NCBI GenBank assembly: GCA_964347975.1
Contig: CAYGAY010000001.1
Coordinates: 248,001 to 312,000, forward strand
Length of the DNA stretch: 64,000 bases
Source: Bin87 sp964347975
GTDB taxonomy: Bacteria > Chloroflexota > Dehalococcoidia > Lucifugimonadales > UBA3495
Reading direction: 5' to 3'
In this document: one piece after another, positions 25,925-34,201 of the stretch
Numbering within the stretch: position 1 is the stretch's first letter
How the letters are laid out: every line of letters starts with the position of its first letter
Notes under the pieces: generated by a model
Database searches by the model: none
The model's input: only the letters and a program-made list of their open reading frames with translations
What the model was told of the DNA's origin: nothing
Position numbers and translations under genes: made by a program

Positions 25925-26377
25925 TTGCACGTGGCCATCAGGCAAGTCCGTGCACAGTTGGAGGATTATCCAACATCCGACTACTGGTACAACGAAGCGG
26001 CTACCCGTCTCACGCTCACCGGTCCAATGATCAAATCGCTCGGTTGGGATCTGTACGACTTGTACCAGTGTGGATATGAAATCGACACTGGAGATGCCGC
26101 GTTTTCGGCAATCTCCCTCTGGGAGATCGGTATGTTGCAGCAGAAAAATCGCCTCAACATAGCTCCCAATTTGACCGCTAGCCAGTGGCGTGAAAGGTTG
26201 CTCGTTGAAGGATTCCGTGAGATTCCGGTTGACGGCAGTATCGCCGTCCGCGCCGGCGAACTGCCCGATATGCACGGCGCCCCGGCTGACCGGATTATCG
26301 TTGCTACCGCTCTTGGCGGCGGTCACCGCCTTATCACCAGCCGGCCGCCTCATTCTCAACTGGCCGCACCATCTTGA
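25925..26377 (+). CDS. PIN-domain-like protein with damaged N-terminus
   Basis: 150 residues. From about residue 60 it matches VapC-type PIN toxins (COG3744 type): ISLWEIGMLQQKNRL, SIAVRAGELPDMHG, PADRIIVATALGGGHRLITSR. The N-terminal part lacks the normal first strand with its catalytic Asp (LLDTH), and the last acidic residue after LIT is Ser/Arg (ITSR). At least two of four PIN acids are therefore absent. No antitoxin gene is seen upstream; only 57 bases separate it from the hydrolase gene. Best read as a decaying toxin remnant or an inactive paralogue. The start codon (GTG-region or ATG) is uncertain. Confidence 0.55.
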   Translation: MHVAIRQVRAQLEDYPTSDYWYNEAATRLTLTGPMIKSLGWDLYDLYQCGYEIDTGDAAFSAISLWEIGMLQQKNRLNIAPNLTASQWRERLLVEGFREIPVDGSIAVRAGELPDMHGAPADRIIVATALGGGHRLITSRPPHSQLAAPS

Positions 26378-26424
26378 CAGTTTTTCCACCCGCCGCTAGG
26401 ACGGCCACACAAGGAGCAATCATT

Positions 26425-27267
26425 ATGTCCGTTGGCACTTCCCTTCCGTTGCCGGCTTACACCGTTGACCCGGCGTTTATGGCCAGCAAGGCCGAGTCGT
26501 TGGGTTTTGAGTCGATCTGGTATGCGGAGCATCCGATTTTGCCGGTGCAGAGCGCGAGCCAGTTTCCGTCCGGGGGTGAAATTCCGTGGACCTACGCCCA
26601 CTTTGCTGATCCGTATATTGCGCTGGCGCGGGCTTCCGGGGCTACGACGACGATCAAGCTGGGTACCGGGATTACGCTGGTGCCGGAGCGGAACCCGCTG
26701 ATGCTGGCCAAGGAGATTGCTACGCTGGACCGGATCAGCGGTGGGCGGTTCCTTTTCGGCATCGGCGCCGGCTGGAACCGGGAGGAAACGGAGATCTTTG
26801 GCGGCGACTTTGACCATCGCTGGACGCAGACGCGGGAGGCGGTGGCGGTGATGAAGGAGCTTTGGACGAAGGACGACGCGGAATTTCACGGGACTTACTA
26901 CGACTTTCCGCCAGTGAAGTCGAACCCGAAGCCGGTACAGCAGCCGCATCCACCGGTGATCCTGGGAGGATTGGCGCGGCGGGTGTTGCAGCGCGTGGCG
27001 ACCTGGGGCGACGGTTGGCTGCCGAACCGGATCATGCCGGCTGAGGTGGAAGAGAGCCGGAAGCGGTTGGACGAGTTGGCGGAGGCGCGGGGTCGGGATC
27101 CGAAGTCGTTGACTATCTCGGTTTATGGGCAGGCTCCTGACGGGCAGTTGGTGCAGGATTTTCTCAACGCCGGAGCGGACCGGGTGGTGGTGCGGCCGGA
27201 GCATTGTGAGACGGAAGAGGAGATGGGGGCGCAACTGGAACGGATGGCGGACGCGGTGATGCGGTAG
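26425..27267 (+). CDS. LLM-class (F420-dependent) oxidoreductase
   Basis: 280 residues from ATG 26425 with AAGGAG at 26411-26416. Luciferase-like TIM barrel: AESLGFESIWYAEHP, KLGTGITLVPERNPLMLAKEIATLDRISGGR, FGIGAGWNREE, WGDGWLP. This is the subfamily that generally uses F420 rather than FMN, judging from GAGWN and the family spacing; cofactor is inference. Probably oxidises or reduces a small organic substrate. Stands alone between the PIN remnant and a repeat-filled spacer. Confidence 0.88.
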   Translation: MSVGTSLPLPAYTVDPAFMASKAESLGFESIWYAEHPILPVQSASQFPSGGEIPWTYAHFADPYIALARASGATTTIKLGTGITLVPERNPLMLAKEIATLDRISGGRFLFGIGAGWNREETEIFGGDFDHRWTQTREAVAVMKELWTKDDAEFHGTYYDFPPVKSNPKPVQQPHPPVILGGLARRVLQRVATWGDGWLPNRIMPAEVEESRKRLDELAEARGRDPKSLTISVYGQAPDGQLVQDFLNAGADRVVVRPEHCETEEEMGAQLERMADAVMR

Positions 27268-27392
27268 GGTCTCATACTTGCCCACTTTAACCGGTCATTC
27301 CACGACCGCCGCCGGCGGGCGATGGAATCTCGTTCCGGCGGTCGCCGCTTTCTGCCGCGAGAGCCGTGACGGAACTGGCATTACTACGCCGG

Positions 27393-27433
27393 CGAGATTG
27401 CCACCCCCGTATCAAGTACGGGGTCGCAATGAC
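27393..27433. repeat. Composite palindrome: family C hairpin inside family D arms
   Basis: Outer arms CGAGATTGCCAC and TCGCAATGAC match the repeats at 41139-41167 and 42343-42371. The loop is replaced by CCCCGTA-TCAAG-TACGGGG (27405-27423), which recurs alone at 43663-43681. Confidence 0.8.
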
Positions 27434-27504
27434 AAAGTGGGTACGCATGAGGGGAAAGGCGCAAGGGGATGATTATTCACCCCCACGATTTGGCGGTACA
27501 ATGT

Positions 27505-27529
27505 AGGGGCGACCACGAGGGTCGCCCTT
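27505..27529. repeat. Intergenic palindrome, family A
   Basis: GGGCGACC (27507-27514) and GGTCGCCC (27520-27527) around ACGAG, with AG/TT extending the stem. Compensatory change from CAAC to CGAC in both arms keeps the pairing. Confidence 0.8.
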
Positions 27530-27568
27530 GCGCTTGTTTCGCAACATGGATGAGAGGTAACGGGATTT

Positions 27569-28921
27569 ATGGACCGCACCACGGAATTGCTGAGTTCTTA
27601 CGCTTGCAATCTCACCTATGAGGATCTGCCGCCGGGGGTGGTGCATCAGGTGAAACGAACCGTTGCCGATACGCTGGGCTGCGCCGTCGGCGGCTATTTG
27701 AGCGAGCCGGCCAAGGTGGCCCGGAAGCTGGCCGGTGACGTGAGCAGCGGAACGCCGTCGCGCATCCTGGGGACGAATGACTATTCGTCGCTGGATATGG
27801 CGGGGTTCGCCAACGGTGTGATGGTGCGATACCTGGACTGCAATGATTCTTATTTTTCGCCGGGCGGCGGACATCCCAGCGACATGATCCCGGCAGCGCT
27901 GGCCGTGGCGGACAGTATCGCTGCGGACGGGCGGACGGTGATTACGGCGATCGCGTTGGCCTACGAGGTGTTCTGCCGGATTGCCGACCAGGTGCCGGAT
28001 AACCAATGGGACCAGGGTGTGCTCAGCGTCATCGGCGCGGCGTGTGCGGCGGGCAAGGTACTGGGGTTGGACGAAGAACAGATGGGTCATGCGATTTCGC
28101 TGGCGGTGGTGCCCAACGTGCCGCTGCGTGTGACGCGGATGGGGGAGTTGTCGATGTGGAAGGGTTGCGCGGCGGCGGCGGCGACGCGCTCGGGGGTTTT
28201 CGCAGCGCAGCTGGCGGCTGAGGGTATGACCGGGCCGTTTGAGCCTTTCGAGGGACGATTGGGTCTGTGGGATCAGGCCATCGGATATCCGGTGGAGATT
28301 GAGGCGATGGGCGGCGACGACGAGCCTTTTCGCATTTTGCATACCATTTTCAAATTCTATCCGTCGCAAATTCACACGCAAGCGCCGATTGACTTGGCCA
28401 TTCAATTGCACGAGCGGGTGCAGTTGGACGAAGTGGCGTCCATAAAGATCCAGTCTTACCATTCGGCGGTGAGTAGCGCAGCGACGGAACCCGAAAAGTG
28501 GGATCCCAAGACGCGGGAAACGGCCGACCACAGCATACCGTTCCTGACGGCGGTGGGATTGCGGGACGGAGCGGTTACGCCGGCGACGTTTGCGCCGGAC
28601 CGGATTGCCGATACCGGGTTACGGACGATCATCAACAAGATGCGGATTGAGGAAAATACGGATTTCACGGAGCGGTATCCGGCCGAATACAACTGCCACA
28701 TTGAGGTGATCAAGAACAACGGGCAAACCGAGGTGGCGGCGACGAGTTATCCCAAGGGCCACGGGAAGAATCCGTTGAGCGACTCGGACGTGGACGCCAA
28801 GTTTCGCCGGTTGGCGTGTCCGACGATCACGGAGCAACAGTGCGAGCAGGCCCTGGAGTTGATCTGGTCGCTGGAGAACCTGCCCAACCTGCGGGATATT
28901 TTCGACAGCGTGGTGGTTTAA
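27569..28921 (+). CDS. MmgE/PrpD family protein
   Basis: 450 residues. MmgE/PrpD hallmarks: VKRTVADTLGCAVGGY, ANGVMVRYLDCNDSYF, GGGHPSDMIPAALAVAD, AISLAVVPNVPLRVTRMG and the all-helical plus alpha/beta C-terminal domain (FKFYPSQIHTQAPIDLAI). The family holds 2-methylcitrate dehydratase, aconitate decarboxylase and other hydro-lyases; the exact substrate cannot be told. No PrpB/PrpC genes are nearby, so methylcitrate cycle membership is not supported. RBS GAGAGGTAAC upstream. Confidence 0.88.
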   Translation: MDRTTELLSSYACNLTYEDLPPGVVHQVKRTVADTLGCAVGGYLSEPAKVARKLAGDVSSGTPSRILGTNDYSSLDMAGFANGVMVRYLDCNDSYFSPGGGHPSDMIPAALAVADSIAADGRTVITAIALAYEVFCRIADQVPDNQWDQGVLSVIGAACAAGKVLGLDEEQMGHAISLAVVPNVPLRVTRMGELSMWKGCAAAAATRSGVFAAQLAAEGMTGPFEPFEGRLGLWDQAIGYPVEIEAMGGDDEPFRILHTIFKFYPSQIHTQAPIDLAIQLHERVQLDEVASIKIQSYHSAVSSAATEPEKWDPKTRETADHSIPFLTAVGLRDGAVTPATFAPDRIADTGLRTIINKMRIEENTDFTERYPAEYNCHIEVIKNNGQTEVAATSYPKGHGKNPLSDSDVDAKFRRLACPTITEQQCEQALELIWSLENLPNLRDIFDSVVV

Positions 28922-29101
28922 CTCCCGGAATGGTGGACGTACCCGCACAGCCGGGGCAATCACAAAGGTGGTCCCGGCGCCTGACCACCTAAAGCGAAAC
29001 GCTATGGTTAGACTGTGAAAGTGGCAAATCCGAAATGCAGACGGTATCGTATAAAAACGCAAACCGGCGATGCCGGAGGCCCGGAGAATTGAGGAGGGGT
29101 C

Positions 29102-29674
29102 GTGTCGGATAATCAATACAACGAGGACGTACAGCGCATTGTCGATATTGGCGCCGGTGACGAGAGGGCGCTGGAGGCGATGTACGACCGCTACGCGCAG
29201 CGGATATACTCTTTGGCAATGTCGGTGCTGAAGGATGAAAGCCTGGCCGAAGACGCGGTGCAGGAAGTGTTCAGCAACATCTGGCAGAAGGCGGGCAGCT
29301 ATAGACCGGAGATGTCTGCGCCGGGGACCTGGATCATGTCGGTGGCCCACCATAAGGTGGTGGATATGTACCGCTCGAAGCGACGGACGACGGACCATAC
29401 CGTGCATCCTGAGATTGAAACTTTGCACCGTATTCCCGACCGGAAATTGAGCGTGGAACAGGAGGTGGAGCGAGGATTCAACGCGCGGATGGTACGAGCC
29501 GCGCTCCTGGAACTTCCGGAAGAACAGAGCCGACCGTTGTATCTTTCGGCGTGGCATGGGTACAGTCAATCCGAGATTGCGAAAATGCTGGACATCCCGC
29601 TGGGCACCGTGAAAACGCGGATGCGCCTGGGGATGCAGAAACTGAAGGCGGCACTGGAAGAGTATGTGGCCTGA
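29102..29674 (+). CDS. ECF sigma factor
   Basis: 190 residues from GTG 29102 with GAGGAGGGG upstream. Sigma-70 region 2 (YDRYAQRIYSLAMSVLKDESLAEDAVQEVFSNIWQKAG), linker, and region 4 helix-turn-helix (LPEEQSRPLYLSAWHGYSQSEIAKMLDIPLGTVKTRMRLG). Regions 1 and 3 are absent, so it is an extracytoplasmic-function sigma. Its last 11 bases overlap the start of the anti-sigma gene. Confidence 0.95.
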   Translation: MSDNQYNEDVQRIVDIGAGDERALEAMYDRYAQRIYSLAMSVLKDESLAEDAVQEVFSNIWQKAGSYRPEMSAPGTWIMSVAHHKVVDMYRSKRRTTDHTVHPEIETLHRIPDRKLSVEQEVERGFNARMVRAALLELPEEQSRPLYLSAWHGYSQSEIAKMLDIPLGTVKTRMRLGMQKLKAALEEYVA

Positions 29675-30782
29675 AAACTTGAGCGAACCTCAATTCAGCG
29701 GCGAGCACCCTGAGGAGGAGCTGGCGGCGTTTGCATTGAATGCGCTGGACGACGCCGAGTTCCAGGCGGTGTTCCATCACGTTGTGCGTTGCCCGCATTG
29801 CCAGGAGGTCCTGCTCGGCTTTCGCGAGGCGGCGGCTCGGCTGACGGAGGCCGCGCCGGAGTCAGATTTACCGGCGGGGTTGAAAGGGCGGGTTCTGGCT
29901 GTCGCCACTGGCGCTGTTTCCGAGGGAGGCTCCGAGCGCGCTCCGGTTTTGCCGCCGCCAGACGCTCGCTGGTCGGCGCGGCGGTTGCGCAAGTGGTTGG
30001 CCCCGGTGGCCATTGGGACGCTGAGCATTTTGCTGGCGGCGTCCATCGGCTTCATGGTGTCGCAGCAGCGCGAAATCAATCAATTGACCGCCGCCAATGA
30101 GACCGCGACGCAAACGTACCTGTCGGCGACGGCAGCGGCATCCCAGCAAAATGACCCGGACCGAGTTGAGCCGGCCAGCGGAGCGTCTGCCAACGCGCCA
30201 GCTGTCGTTGCGTCGCCGACCAGGCCGGCAGCGGAGCCGCAGTCGCAAGTCATTCCGGCGGCGCGAGCGGCGAGCAGCCCCAATCTGACGCGCGACACGG
30301 GAGCCGCCGTAAGCATGGCCACGGCGGAAGAGATGAAGATACCGGACGCCGAGGCGGTGGACCAAGTGAAGCAAGAGGTGGCGGACATGGCGGAGGCCAT
30401 GGTGAGGTTGGCCCAGCCGGAGACGGAGAAGCTGCCAATGAATTCTCCGATGGGTACGGAGCCGGAGGCCCAAGGAGTGTTGATGATCGACCCGAGCGGC
30501 CGACAAGGAGTGTTGATGGTTGCCGGGATGCCGGCCGATTCTTATCAAATTTGGCTGGTACGGGACGACAAGCGGATGTTGGTTGACCGAATCGTGGTGA
30601 ACGAGGACGATGGGAGCGGTGTTAAGCAGTTTGAACTGGACGAATCGGTCTTTGGGTTCCAGGAAGTGGCATTGATGCCCGATGAACGGCACGGGCCCAG
30701 CAATCCCACCGGGGAGAAGTTCCTGACCGCTCGTATCATCACTGGCCCCCCTATGCCGCCGCCCCTACATCGAGGGAGGTGA
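29664..30782 (+). CDS. Zinc-binding anti-sigma factor with RskA-like C-terminus
   Basis: 372 residues. N-terminal anti-sigma domain with H39-x3-C43-x2-C46 (HHVVRCPHC), one transmembrane helix at about 110-132 (LAPVAIGTLSILLAASIGF), an Ala/Ser/Pro-rich periplasmic stretch (about 140-230), and a C-terminal RskA-type beta domain (VLMIDPSGRQGVLMVAGMPADSYQIWLVRDD). It holds the sigma factor at the membrane until a signal triggers release, in the known family manner. An internal duplication of GVLM is seen (QGVLMIDPSGRQGVLMV). Coupled by 11-base overlap with the sigma gene. Confidence 0.92.
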   Translation: MWPENLSEPQFSGEHPEEELAAFALNALDDAEFQAVFHHVVRCPHCQEVLLGFREAAARLTEAAPESDLPAGLKGRVLAVATGAVSEGGSERAPVLPPPDARWSARRLRKWLAPVAIGTLSILLAASIGFMVSQQREINQLTAANETATQTYLSATAAASQQNDPDRVEPASGASANAPAVVASPTRPAAEPQSQVIPAARAASSPNLTRDTGAAVSMATAEEMKIPDAEAVDQVKQEVADMAEAMVRLAQPETEKLPMNSPMGTEPEAQGVLMIDPSGRQGVLMVAGMPADSYQIWLVRDDKRMLVDRIVVNEDDGSGVKQFELDESVFGFQEVALMPDERHGPSNPTGEKFLTARIITGPPMPPPLHRGR

Positions 30783-30786
30783 TGCG

Positions 30787-30939
30787 ATGCCGACGCATCG
30801 GACTGTGACGCCAAAGCCGCCTCAGCCGGGAAAGGATGATGGCTTGGACTGCGAGATTTGTGGCTTTCGGATGTACGAGCGGAGCTGCAAGATCGTCTGC
30901 CGCAATTGCGGGTTTACGAGGGATTGCTCGGATCCTTAG
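30787..30939 (+). CDS. 50-residue zinc-ribbon protein
   Basis: ATG 30787 follows a perfect GGAGGTGA at 30775-30782. Residues 22-48 hold two cysteine pairs: CEIC (22-25) and, after RSCKIVC, CRNC (38-41), then CSD near the end. The pattern C-x2-C...C-x2-C with aromatic and basic spacing reads as a small zinc ribbon. The ending FTRDCSDP resembles small proteins known to me from Chloroflexota and others, of unknown role. It lies four bases after the anti-sigma stop, so it is the third gene of that operon. Confidence 0.75.
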   Translation: MPTHRTVTPKPPQPGKDDGLDCEICGFRMYERSCKIVCRNCGFTRDCSDP

Positions 30940-30950
30940 GTAGCGCCGAG

Positions 30951-30980
30951 GGCAACCACGAGAGTTGCCTCTGCGTTTTT
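30951..30980. terminator. Degraded family-A palindrome followed by T run
   Basis: GGCAAC (30951-30956) and GTTGCC (30964-30969) around CACGAGA, then TGCGTTTTT. May end the sigma operon on the plus strand. It sits at the tail end of the convergent thyX gene (stop at 30979). Confidence 0.5.
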
Positions 30981-32418
30981 AAAAGGGCCACCATGGCGGC
31001 GCGTTGCGGAGGGGGAGGTGGCGGAATAGCTCGGGTTGGACGTTGACGGCCAGACGCATGGCCTCGATGACGGGTTGGCGGATGGATTCGTGGGCCTGGC
31101 GAGAAGTCCGCAATTTGAACAGGTGGTAACACTCGCGAAGACTAATTCGCGACAGGACGCGCTGGAGGTGCGCGTGGGTGACGACGTACTGGGCGAGGGC
31201 CGGGGAATGATCGCGCAACTTGCGGTAGAGCGTGTCGGCGTGGGACGCTGCCCGACTGAAAACGTCCTCCATGCCGGACTCGCGGACCAGCGGGGGGACG
31301 GCCAACCCGTTGGCGACCGTCAGGGGTTGCGACAAATAGGTTTGCATGCGATGGCGTCGGAACTCGCGCAACGCGCCGTAGTCCATGGTGAATTCGAAGG
31401 TGTATCCCACCAATTCGAACTCCCTGGGGGCGGGGTCATGGGGGCCGATACCGCAAACGGCGGCGTTGATGACCTCCTGCCGTTGACCTTCAGACATGGA
31501 GCCGGAATGATCGAGGGCGTCGGCATACGCGCCGCCCCGCCGGTACAGGAGCGCCGCGGCGAGTTTGCGGGATGCGTCGAGGTCATAATCAACGAGGCTA
31601 ACTGCCGCCTTTGAGACCGGCGCGGGGGGAAAGTCGTTGGCTTCGGGGATGTCGCGATTTTTAGCCAGGTAGGCATTGTGGCCGGCGTATTTGACGAGGG
31701 TGGGGGCAATGGTACGGCCCTGAGTGCGCAGTTCTGCGCCTATTTCACGTTCTTCCGCCAGGGGAGACGACATGAGTTTGCTGATGGCGTGTTCCAGCGC
31801 GCGGGCGTTGGCGGTGAGGCCGATGTTGGTGAGGGTGGCGGCGGGCAGGATGGCCCGGCCGGCGTCGGTGGCAAGGCGGCGCCGGCGGAGGGCGTAAGCG
31901 CCGTCGGTTTCCTCAGCGCGCTGCGGCCGTTGGCGTTTCAGGTGAATTGTGACGCGGTCGAGGAGCTCGGCGTAGGTGGCGAACAGGGACCGGCAGACGG
32001 ATCTGTACTCCCGGCGGAGCACGGCTTGGTCGTCCAGTTCCTGAGGGATGTGGAAACTTTCGGGATCGATGACCTGATAACGCGACGACTTTTCGGTGTA
32101 GGAGGCGAGGCGGTTGTTTTCCAAAGCGTCGCCGGCGAGGCGGGAGACGTTTTCGATGGCGAGGTGAAGGATGGCATGTTCGGCGACGGAGGCGTGTCCG
32201 TAGCCGACGACCCAACGTTCGTGAAAATCGGCGGCGCGTTCCGCGCTGACCCGCTGGGCGATTTCATCGAAGGGTTCGGGCCGGCGGGAGGTCATCGCGA
32301 AGGTGACTGCGATTTGCTCCTCGGACAGGTTGCGGGGGGAGAGTGGGTAGATGCGCCGGGTGTTTACTGACGCCGGTAGGGTTTGGTGCATCGGGTTAGT
32401 ACCATGATGTCGCACCAT
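30979..32418 (-). CDS. thyX: Tandem-domain FAD-dependent thymidylate synthase family protein
   Basis: 479 residues (start at 32418, or ATG 32391 ten codons in; neither has a strong RBS). Two ThyX-like domains. Domain 1 (about 20-220): GYGHASVAEHAILHLAIENVSRL, then LENNRLASYTEKSSRYQ, i.e. the Ser-x-Arg-Tyr half of the ThyX signature but no RHR. Domain 2 (about 280-470): FTMDYGALREFRRHRMQTYLSQPL, i.e. RHR present but no SxRY. ThyX makes dTMP from dUMP using FAD/NADPH and methylene-tetrahydrofolate, and its active sites are built between subunits. A fused dimer with complementary half-sites fits this. An ordinary thyA/thyX elsewhere cannot be excluded. Confidence 0.78.
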   Translation of the reverse strand: MVRHHGTNPMHQTLPASVNTRRIYPLSPRNLSEEQIAVTFAMTSRRPEPFDEIAQRVSAERAADFHERWVVGYGHASVAEHAILHLAIENVSRLAGDALENNRLASYTEKSSRYQVIDPESFHIPQELDDQAVLRREYRSVCRSLFATYAELLDRVTIHLKRQRPQRAEETDGAYALRRRRLATDAGRAILPAATLTNIGLTANARALEHAISKLMSSPLAEEREIGAELRTQGRTIAPTLVKYAGHNAYLAKNRDIPEANDFPPAPVSKAAVSLVDYDLDASRKLAAALLYRRGGAYADALDHSGSMSEGQRQEVINAAVCGIGPHDPAPREFELVGYTFEFTMDYGALREFRRHRMQTYLSQPLTVANGLAVPPLVRESGMEDVFSRAASHADTLYRKLRDHSPALAQYVVTHAHLQRVLSRISLRECYHLFKLRTSRQAHESIRQPVIEAMRLAVNVQPELFRHLPLRNAPPWWPF

Positions 32419-32545
32419 AGAGGCTGGCGCGGGATAGCCAGATTCTAAAAAGCCGGCCCGTAAAAGGCTAGGGCCTGGATTCCGGCTTTCGCCAAAATGA
32501 CGGTGGAGGGGCCGGAATGGACGGTGGATAGGTGGTCGTCGCCGG

Positions 32546-34186
32546 CTAGTTGCGGCAGAAGGCGGGGAAACCGTCGGGCATGACGACTTCGATGAGGTGG
32601 ATGCGGTCGGCGGCCACGGCGTCCAGGACGGCGCGGGTCATTTCGGCGACATTGTGGACGCGTGTACCGCCGATGCCGTAGGAGTCGAAGAGTTTTACGA
32701 AATCGGGATTTACAAGATCCGTGGCCATTTGGCGGCTGCCGCGGTCTCGTTGGTAGCCCTTGAGGACGCCCCAAGCGTTGTCGTTGAACACCATCACGAT
32801 GGGGTTGATGCCGTATTGGACGGCGGTGCCGAGTTCCTGGGCGTTGTACTGGAAGCCGCCATCGCCCGATACGCAAATCACGGGTCGCTGCGGTTGGCCC
32901 ACCTTTGCGCCCATGGAGGCAGGGAAGGCGAAGCCGAGGCCGGCCCAACCGTGGGGGTACATATAGCTGCGGGGCAGGTTGATCTGGAGGCAGCGGACGG
33001 CGCGGTTGGCGGGCACGGTGGCGTCAAGGGAGAATATGGTGTCATCGGGAATGACGGCTCGAATGGCCTCCCAGGCTTTAAGTTCGGGTCCCCACTGTTC
33101 CTGTAGGCCGGCGTAGATATTGGTCTTGAGATGAGCAACCTCCCGGCGGTAGTCGTCGGTGGCGCCAACGTCGGCGTCGCCCGCGGCATGGAGGAATTGA
33201 CGCACGACGGCGCCACCGTTGGCAGCGATGCCAACTTCGGTTTCGTAGTTTTTGCCGATGTAGTCGCCGTCCAGCATGACATGGACGATTTGCTCGGGGA
33301 GTTTGAGGCCGACGCCGGCGGTGGAACGGTAGGGAAGGTTGCTGCCCAAAACGAGGGCAACGTCGCAATCGCCCATCCAGTCCAGGACTGGGTTCTGACC
33401 CCAGATACGATTGCCGAGGGCCATGCCGAGGGAGAGGGGATGGTTTTCGGGGAAGGTTCCCTTGGCGCCGTCGCCGGTGACCACGGGCGCGCCGAGACGT
33501 TCGGCGAGTTGGATTATGTCATCCGCGCCGCCGGTGGTGTGGATCTCCTCGCCAAGAAAGATTACCGGACGCTTGGCGTTGCGGAGCAGGTTCCAGGCGC
33601 GCTCCACCTGGACGGGGTCGCCCTGGGGGACGTCGGGTTCGCGGGGGCGCAGGATTTCGACCTCGGCATTTTGGCCGAGGAGGTCGGTGGGGATTTCCAG
33701 CTCGATGGGCCGGGGGCGACGCTCGCGGAAACGGACGAAAGCTTCGACGAAATGATCGGGGATGGATTCGATCTGGTCGATGCGGGCGTTCCAGTCAGTG
33801 ACGGCGGCAAACATGCCGAGCTGGTCCTTGGTTTCGTGAGTTGCCATCTTGCCGCTGCCGACGAATTCGGCTTCGACGTTGGTGGTGACTTGGAGAATGG
33901 AAGACGCGGAGAAATACGCCTCGCCCATGGCTCCGATGGAGTCGGCGGCACCGGGACCGGTGCTGGTGAGGATGATGCCGGGCTTTCCAGTGGCGCGGGA
34001 ATAACCGTCGGCCATGTACCCGCAACCCAACTCAAGACGTCCACCGATGAAGCGGACGTCATCCTGGCGGTCGAAAAGGGCGTCGAAGAGATCGAGGGTG
34101 TGGACTGATATGATGCCGAAAACGGTATCGACGCCCTGGGCGTGGAGGGATGCGACTACGGCCTGTCCGCCGGTCATCTGGGGCAT
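32546..34186 (-). CDS. TPP-dependent acetolactate-synthase-like enzyme
   Basis: 546 residues. Catalytic Glu in GGRLELGCGYMADGYSRATG (about residue 52; Arg-Leu-Glu where Arg-His-Glu is usual), TPP/Mg motif beginning GDGGFQYNAQEL (about 425) and ending MVFNDNAWG. Central domain shows PVVTGDGAKGTFPENHP. No substrate can be named. RBS GGAGCC is close to the ATG. It begins 15 bases after the HNH gene stop, so it may be transcribed with the genes upstream. Confidence 0.88.
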   Translation of the reverse strand: MPQMTGGQAVVASLHAQGVDTVFGIISVHTLDLFDALFDRQDDVRFIGGRLELGCGYMADGYSRATGKPGIILTSTGPGAADSIGAMGEAYFSASSILQVTTNVEAEFVGSGKMATHETKDQLGMFAAVTDWNARIDQIESIPDHFVEAFVRFRERRPRPIELEIPTDLLGQNAEVEILRPREPDVPQGDPVQVERAWNLLRNAKRPVIFLGEEIHTTGGADDIIQLAERLGAPVVTGDGAKGTFPENHPLSLGMALGNRIWGQNPVLDWMGDCDVALVLGSNLPYRSTAGVGLKLPEQIVHVMLDGDYIGKNYETEVGIAANGGAVVRQFLHAAGDADVGATDDYRREVAHLKTNIYAGLQEQWGPELKAWEAIRAVIPDDTIFSLDATVPANRAVRCLQINLPRSYMYPHGWAGLGFAFPASMGAKVGQPQRPVICVSGDGGFQYNAQELGTAVQYGINPIVMVFNDNAWGVLKGYQRDRGSRQMATDLVNPDFVKLFDSYGIGGTRVHNVAEMTRAVLDAVAADRIHLIEVVMPDGFPAFCRN

Positions 34187-34201
34187 GGTGGGCTCCTGTG
34201 T

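Larger units (their letters stand above)
27268..27568. other. Intergenic spacer with two palindromic repeats
   Basis: About 300 bases without a credible gene. Contains a composite family C/D palindrome (27393-27433) and a family-A palindrome (27505-27529). GAGAGGTAA before 27569 is the RBS of the next gene. Confidence 0.7.
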
